A stretch of DNA of 12,884 nt from Chloroflexota bacterium (GTDB taxonomy: Bacteria > Chloroflexota > Dehalococcoidia > Lucifugimonadales > JACPCL1): NCBI GenBank assembly GCA_016210375.1, contig JACQUH010000053.1, positions 1 through 12,884 of the forward strand, read 5' to 3'. Numbering within the stretch: position 1 is the first letter of the stretch; every line of letters begins with the position of its first letter. The position numbers and the translations under genes were made by a program. Of this stretch, positions 7,728-12,884 are shown one piece after another. The notes beneath the pieces are model-generated. The model did not search any database, had not been told where the DNA came from, and worked only from the letters and a program-made list of their open reading frames with translations.

Positions 7728-8058
7728 GGGTGTGGCGTTCTCCCTCCTCGGCTGCTCGGGGGTACGTTCATGCTACGCTTGTCCCTTCCCCTCTATCGGC
7801 TATCGGCATGGGGTCTTGTCGCTCTGGCGTCGGGCCGGCTACTGGAAAACGAAGGGCAGGCCCCTCTTGTGATCCTGCCTGCTTGCAGCGGACATCTGCC
7901 GCCCCGTGAACGAGCGGCTTTGCGCGGCTCCCTTCACGACGCCGCGTATCCCCACGGGGCAAGCGGGCCTCAATGGTTCGCAGTTGTGTGATTTTGGGTA
8001 CAAATGATATGCTATACCACGTTGCTTGCCAAGACTACCACTTTTCGGAGGAGTATGG
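7728..8058. other. divergent intergenic region with GC-rich inverted repeats
   Basis: This 331-base gap lies between the ABC operon (leftward) and the SpeD-like gene (rightward). I see no credible gene; a 64-codon minus-strand frame at 7768-7962 has Arg/Pro/Gly-rich shadow-like composition. It holds a 7-base tandem repeat TATCGGC (7794-7807), a stem GGCAGG/CCTGCC (7855-7860 with 7874-7879), and two overlapping, mutually exclusive stems: GCCCCGTG/CACGGGGC (7901-7908 with 7953-7960) and CGTGAA/TTCACG (7905-7910 with 7933-7938, plus inner GAGC/GCTC). The sequence turns AT-rich from about 7980, where the likely speD promoter lies. Confidence 0.6.
7984..8013 (+). promoter_or_regulatory. putative sigma-70 promoter of the SpeD-like gene
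   Basis: TTGTGT (7984-7989) as -35 and TATGCT (8008-8013) as -10 are separated by 18 bases, in the only AT-rich stretch of the gap. Transcription would start near 8020, giving a leader of about 40 bases that contains the strong ribosome site GGAGGAG at 8047-8053. This is a consensus match only. Confidence 0.45.
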
Positions 8059-8472
8059 ATGCACCTGGTGATTGATGGCTACGGGGCAGACGTGGCCATC
8101 CTGGAAAGCCCCGACGCCATCTACCGGTTCCTGGACGAGTACCCCGATGCCATTGGCATGACCAAGATCACGCCACCCCATGTCTTTGTGTACGCCGGCC
8201 AGAACCCCCAGGATGTGGGTGTTTCCGGCTTTGTCCTCATCGCCGAAAGCCACATCAGCGTTCACACCTTCCCCCGGCGGGGCTACGTAAATATAGACGT
8301 CTTCTCCTGCAAGGAGTTTGACACTGGCCGGGCCCTGGCGGAGTTGAGGGACAGGTTCGGCCTCCAGCAGGTGCGGAGCTGGACCCTGGAGCGCGGCCTG
8401 GAGTACTCGGACCCCGCCGTGGCCCTGCGGGAGATGGACTCGGAACGCGCCGCGCTCGTGCAGCGGACGTAG
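8059..8472 (+). CDS. speD: SpeD-family pyruvoyl-dependent decarboxylase precursor (AdoMet or arginine decarboxylase)
   Basis: A 137-residue proenzyme of the class 1B SpeD family, which self-cleaves to create a pyruvoyl group. The processing site is intact: ESH at 63-65 with Ser64 as pyruvoyl precursor, His69 in HISVHT, and Cys84 in VFSCKEF. These match Ser63, His68 and Cys83 of the Thermotoga maritima enzyme in spacing. The next residues are F71-P72-R73 rather than the classical W-P-E. From memory, that Glu binds the ribose of AdoMet in the classical enzyme, so specificity may differ. The start at 8059 is chosen because GGAGGAG (8047-8053) lies 5 bases upstream; a TTG 33 bases earlier lacks such a site. 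The downstream gene is an agmatinase, which fits an arginine decarboxylase role (arginine to agmatine to putrescine). No spermidine synthase is in view. Family assignment is strong, substrate is open, and the gene symbol marks the family only. Confidence 0.88.
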   Translation: MHLVIDGYGADVAILESPDAIYRFLDEYPDAIGMTKITPPHVFVYAGQNPQDVGVSGFVLIAESHISVHTFPRRGYVNIDVFSCKEFDTGRALAELRDRFGLQQVRSWTLERGLEYSDPAVALREMDSERAALVQRT

Positions 8473-8492
8473 GCTGGTCCATGTGAATGGCG

Positions 8493-8520
8493 GTAGGGGC
8501 ACGACATGTCGTGCCCCTAC
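8493..8520. repeat. 28-base perfect palindrome between speD and the agmatinase gene
   Basis: GTAGGGGCACGACA (8493-8506) is followed immediately by its exact reverse complement (8507-8520). It lies 20 bases after the SpeD-like stop and ends 54 bases before the agmatinase start. Its GTAGGG...CCCTAC ends resemble those of the palindrome at 12828-12874. It may be a dispersed repeat or a partial transcription stop between the two genes. Confidence 0.8.
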
Positions 8521-8574
8521 GTTTGTACCGGGTATGCGCGGCTCGCCGCTGTTGTTGGCTTCGCTAAGGACGAC

Positions 8575-9438
8575 ATGACCTCTCTCCCCTTCACCTTCCT
8601 GGGCCTGGACCCCGTGGAGCACGCCTCTGGCCGTGCCGCTGTTGTGGTGCTTCCTGTACCCTACGGGGCCACGGCTTCCTTCAAGGCCGGCGCCCAGGAG
8701 GGGCCAGAGGCCATCATTGCCGCATCCAGGGAGCTGGAGGACTACGATCCGGAGCTGGCCTGCGAGCCTTGCTCTGCGGGTATCCACACGGCCCCCGCCC
8801 TGGAGCCACACCTGGCCGGCCCCAGGGAGATGGTGGAGCGCGTACGGGAGGCGGTGCGCCCCATCGCCCGGGCCGGCAAGCTCCTGGCCCTCCTGGGCGG
8901 CGACCATTCGGTAAGCATCGGCGCATCCCAGGCCATGGCCGAGGCGCGCCACGGCCTCTCGGTGCTGTACCTGGACGCCCACGCCGACTTTCGGGACCAG
9001 TACCAGGGCACCCGCTGGGGCCACGCCTCTGCCGCCCGCCGAATTGCCGAGGTCTGCCCGGTGACGCTGGCGGGCGTGCGCAGCATGGCTCTGGAGGAGG
9101 CCCAGGCCCTGAAACTGGCGGGCGTGCGGGTCTTCCCTGGCCCCCTGGCCCAGGAGCCGTGGGACGCCGTGGTGGAGGCGCTGTCGCCCACGGTGTACGT
9201 TAGCCTTGACCTGGACGTGCTGGACCCAGGCATCATGCCCGCGGTGGGCACGCCGGAGCCTGGCGGCATGGGGTGGTATCAGATCCTGACGTTGCTGCGG
9301 CGGGTGGCGGAGCGCCGGCATATTGTGGGCTTTGACCTCGTGGAGCTGGCCCCTCGGGAAGGGCCTGCCTCCTGCGCCTACCTCGCCGCCAAGCTGGCCT
9401 ACAAGCTGATGGGCTACGCCACGGTACTGGGCCGGTAA
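8575..9438 (+). CDS. speB: agmatinase-family ureohydrolase
   Basis: A 287-residue cytoplasmic enzyme of the arginase/agmatinase/formiminoglutamase fold, which hydrolyses a guanidinium substrate with a two-manganese centre. The metal ligands are all present: His111 in GGDHS, Asp134, His136 and Asp138 in DAHADF, and Asp212 and Asp214 in SLDLDVLDP. VELAP (about 256-260) gives the usual late acidic residue. Length is typical of agmatinase. The start at 8575 is preferred because AAGGA (8566-8570) lies 4 bases upstream; an earlier in-frame ATG at 8506 falls inside the palindrome and adds an unlikely Cys/Tyr/Ala stretch. The likely reaction is agmatine to putrescine and urea, supported by the SpeD-family gene 102 bases upstream. 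Guanidinobutyrase or related activities cannot be excluded from sequence alone. Confidence 0.88.
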   Translation: MTSLPFTFLGLDPVEHASGRAAVVVLPVPYGATASFKAGAQEGPEAIIAASRELEDYDPELACEPCSAGIHTAPALEPHLAGPREMVERVREAVRPIARAGKLLALLGGDHSVSIGASQAMAEARHGLSVLYLDAHADFRDQYQGTRWGHASAARRIAEVCPVTLAGVRSMALEEAQALKLAGVRVFPGPLAQEPWDAVVEALSPTVYVSLDLDVLDPGIMPAVGTPEPGGMGWYQILTLLRRVAERRHIVGFDLVELAPREGPASCAYLAAKLAYKLMGYATVLGR

Positions 9439-9473
9439 CGGCTCAGAAACTATCTTCAGACAGCCTCTCTTTA

Positions 9474-9507
9474 CCCCAGTCTGAAGGCTGGGGCATGATG
9501 CCGCCCC
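9474..9507. repeat. pair of overlapping hairpins downstream of agmatinase
   Basis: CCCCAG (9474-9479) can pair with CTGGGG (9488-9493) around TCTGAAGG, or GGGGCAT (from 9490) can fold with ATGCCGCCCC (to 9507) with one bulge. Both use the same G-run, so they exclude each other. A homologous block is at 12673-12703. It begins 36 bases after the agmatinase stop. Confidence 0.6.
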
Positions 9508-9741
9508 CTTGATGGTTATGGACTAAACAAAGTGACTTTCAATATGTCATTCTGAGCAAGTCCCGATGCTATCGGGACGCAACGAAGAATCTAAGGCGCA
9601 CCATGGGTAGAGCGTCTGGTTCCCAAGGGGAAGTTCGCAGATACTTGGCGGAACGCCTTAGATGCTTTGATCGTCCCGAGGAGTCGGGACTCCCTCAGCA
9701 TGACATGGGGGATGTCTTTCTCATTAGTCAATGACCTTCAG
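9508..9741. mobile_element. MITE-like element with long imperfect terminal inverted repeats
   Basis: A left arm (9544-9598, starting ATGTCATTCTGAGCAAG) is the imperfect reverse complement of a right arm (9654-9706, ending CCTCAGCATGACAT). Each arm has its own internal hairpin, GTCCCGATGCTATCGGGAC on the left and GTCCCGAGGAGTCGGGAC on the right. Both arms carry a CTAAGGCG end facing a centre of about 55 bases with no gene. The arm sequence resembles a GTCATTCTGAG...GAAGAATCT motif that I recall as widely dispersed in bacterial genomes. Outside the arms, a diverged copy of CTGATGGTCATTGACTAA (9508-9526) is mirrored by its inverse at 9724-9741, so the whole unit is nested. No transposase is encoded, so any movement would need one supplied elsewhere. 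Confidence 0.65.
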
Positions 9742-9767
9742 GGGGTGGTGCCAAAGGGAGTTTTGAG

Positions 9768-9861
9768 GAACAGGAGTGATGCGGCCATGCCGCATCACTC
9801 CTGTTCAAACCTATCTTCTCCCCCTTCCCTCCTAGGGAAGGGGGATCAAGGGGGTTAGGTT
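9768..9861 (-). repeat. two-hairpin intergenic repeat, copy C (inverted)
   Basis: The palindrome is at 9768-9806 (arm GAACAGGAGTGATGCGGC, loop CAT, exact complement), followed by AAACCTATCTTC and a perfect 12-base stem TCCCCCTTCCCT (9819-9830) / AGGGAAGGGGGA (9834-9845), closed by GGGGGTTAGGTT to 9861. Read on the minus strand it has the same order as copies A and D. The outer arm differs from copies A and B at several bases, always with the pairing partner changed too, while the inner TGATGCGGC/GCCGCATCA core is unchanged. Confidence 0.85.
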
Positions 9862-9932
9862 ATTCTGTGCATGACCAGGGGCGCCAAGGAACAATGCGAC
9901 TACCGACAAGCAAGCGCAACGCGGAGAGAGGG

Positions 9933-9961
9933 TTGCTGAGAAAACCATCCCAGTGTACCCT
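9933..9961 (+). promoter_or_regulatory. possible promoter of the molybdoenzyme gene
   Basis: TTGCTG (9933-9938) and TACCCT (9956-9961) are separated by 17 bases, about 62 bases before the start codon. The -10 match is weak, so this is tentative. Confidence 0.25.
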
Positions 9962-10023
9962 AGAACTCGCCCCCTTTGTTTCTGTCAGAGGCCCTAGCAA
10001 TGCTTACAGTAGGGGAGGACCCC

Positions 10024-12315
<2,292 letters not shown>

Positions 12316-12317
12316 CT

Positions 12318-12623
12318 ATGGCAATCGTGTACATCCCGTCCTTGATGCGGGACGTGACCAGGGGACAGGGCAAGGTGCAGGCGGCGGGCGCCACCGTCGC
12401 CCAGGTGGTGGAGAACCTGGAACGGGCCTATCCGGGCATCAAGGCCCGGCTGCTGGAGGACGGCGGCATCAAGCCGCACATCTCCGTGGCGGTGGATGGC
12501 GAGGTGACGCCCCTGGGCCTGTTGGAGGCCGTGCAAGAGCACAGCGAGGTGCACTTCCTGCCCGCCATTGGCGGTGGAGGGGAACGATGGACGCTGGCTG
12601 GCCCCAAGGGCCGCGCGTCCTGA
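12318..12623 (+). CDS. MoaD/ThiS/CysO-family ubiquitin-like sulfur carrier with C-terminal extension
   Basis: This is a 101-residue beta-grasp protein. Such carriers hold sulfur as a C-terminal thiocarboxylate on a Gly-Gly end. Its pattern (IPSLMRDVTRGQGKV, TVAQVVENLERAYPGI, HISVAVDGEV, SEVHFLPAIGGG) is closer to CysO of mycobacteria than to typical MoaD, by recalled alignment. The diglycine is embedded in GGGG (85-88) and followed by 13 residues (ERWTLAGPKGRAS), so activation would require removal of that tail. The gene starts 2 bases after the molybdoenzyme stop, with the ribosome site GGAGGAGGGG in the end of that gene, so the two are probably co-translated. Candidate roles are molybdopterin dithiolene synthesis for its neighbour, or sulfur delivery for cysteine or another metabolite. 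No MoeB- or JAMM-type partner is visible in the window. Confidence 0.82.
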   Translation: MAIVYIPSLMRDVTRGQGKVQAAGATVAQVVENLERAYPGIKARLLEDGGIKPHISVAVDGEVTPLGLLEAVQEHSEVHFLPAIGGGGERWTLAGPKGRAS

Positions 12624-12672
12624 GAGGCAAGGGTCTTTCGGCCTTGAACCCCCTGTGGGCGAAACCGCATCA

Positions 12673-12724
12673 CCCCAGCCTAAAGGCTGCGGCATGATGC
12701 CGCCCGCTGATGGTCATTGACTAA
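12673..12724. repeat. hairpin pair plus CTGATGGTCATTGACTAA module
   Basis: CCCCAGCC/GGCTGCGG (12673-12680 with 12685-12692, one mismatch, loop TAAA) overlaps a perfect palindrome GCGGCATGATGCCGC (12689-12703). This is followed by CTGATGGTCATTGACTAA (12707-12724). The same order occurs at 9474-9526, and the last module alone occurs at 55-72. The block starts 50 bases past the sulfur-carrier stop. Confidence 0.7.
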
Positions 12725-12776
12725 CTAACTATCTCAAAATGGTTTGTCGTTCTGACCAGGAGTTCATTAACAATTC

Positions 12777-12874
12777 AACCTAACCCCCTCGTTCCCCCTT
12801 CCCTATCAGGGAAGGGGGAGAAAACAAGTAGGGAAATCCGTGGCACGGCTTTGCCGTGCCACGGATTTCCCTAC
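12777..12874 (+). repeat. two-hairpin intergenic repeat, copy D
   Basis: AACCTAACCCCCT opens the element, then a perfect 12-base stem TCCCCCTTCCCT (12793-12804) / AGGGAAGGGGGA (12808-12819), then a second hairpin at 12828-12874 with 22-base arms beginning GTAGGGAAATCCG and loop TTT. The first hairpin is near-identical to copy C, but the second is a different palindrome, so the second module has been exchanged. Positions 12624-12884 contain no gene. Confidence 0.85.
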
Positions 12875-12884
12875 CAATCAAGTC

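Larger units (their letters stand above)
9439..10023. other. 585-base gene-free region filled with nested repeats
   Basis: No credible gene is present; short frames at 9667-9858 and 9867-10064 overlap repeats or the next gene and look spurious. From left to right it contains a pair of alternative hairpins (9474-9507), a nested inverted-repeat element (9508-9741), copy C of the two-hairpin repeat in reverse orientation (9768-9861), and about 160 bases of unique sequence with a possible promoter and the ribosome site for the molybdoenzyme gene (GGAGGA at 10014-10019). Confidence 0.8.

Noticed and set aside
7768..7962. 64-codon minus-strand frame in the divergent gap
   Set aside because: Arg/Gly/Pro-rich shadow composition, no ribosome site noticed, and it covers the inverted-repeat region.
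8506..8574. upstream start for the agmatinase
   Set aside because: The ATG is created by the palindrome centre, and AAGGA supports the ATG at 8575 where family similarity begins.
8035..9321. 428-codon open frame on the minus strand
   Set aside because: It runs antisense across both the SpeD-like and agmatinase genes, whose catalytic motifs are intact on the plus strand. Its composition is that of a shadow frame.

Overview
The window is about 12.9 kb of GC-rich DNA. It looks like a bacterial chromosome, probably from the Chloroflexota (Dehalococcoidia or a related, largely uncultured lineage). This assignment is an inference from gene content (a DUF4012 surface protein, a GldA/GldF/GldG-DUF4340 ABC cluster, a SpeD-type protein beside an agmatinase, and a CoxL/XdhA-type molybdoenzyme) and from intergenic spaces packed with palindromic repeats. 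No rRNA, tRNA, CRISPR array, transposase or phage gene was seen.

Layout. Positions 1-223 hold repeats only. A small secreted protein (224-916, minus) diverges from a large membrane-anchored DUF4012 protein (975-3539, plus). A repeat-bearing convergent gap (3540-3816) follows. Next is a tight four-gene minus-strand operon read from 7727 down to 3817: ABC ATPase, ABC-2 permease, GldG-like auxiliary protein and DUF4340 protein, with gaps of 0-3 bases. A 331-base divergent region (7728-8058) carries a likely promoter for a plus-strand pair: a SpeD-family pyruvoyl decarboxylase precursor (8059-8472) and an agmatinase-family ureohydrolase (8575-9438). A 585-base gene-free stretch (9439-10023) holds nested repeats. 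The last genes are a molybdopterin-binding hydroxylase large subunit (10024-12315) and, 2 bases later, a MoaD/ThiS/CysO-type sulfur carrier (12318-12623). The window ends in another repeat block.

How the genes may work together. The ABC cluster should form one membrane complex of the Gld/Nos-like ABC-2 type with unknown cargo. The SpeD-like and agmatinase genes make most sense as a putrescine route if the SpeD homologue decarboxylates arginine rather than S-adenosylmethionine. Its self-processing residues are intact, but positions expected to contact the AdoMet nucleoside differ from the classical enzyme. The molybdoenzyme and the sulfur carrier are linked by spacing and possibly by molybdenum-cofactor sulfur chemistry, although the carrier resembles CysO.

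The most striking non-coding feature is a two-hairpin repeat present four times (95-188, 3607-3669, 9768-9861, 12777-12874). Three copies share a palindrome core while the outer arms differ with compensating changes. All copies lie in gene-end regions.
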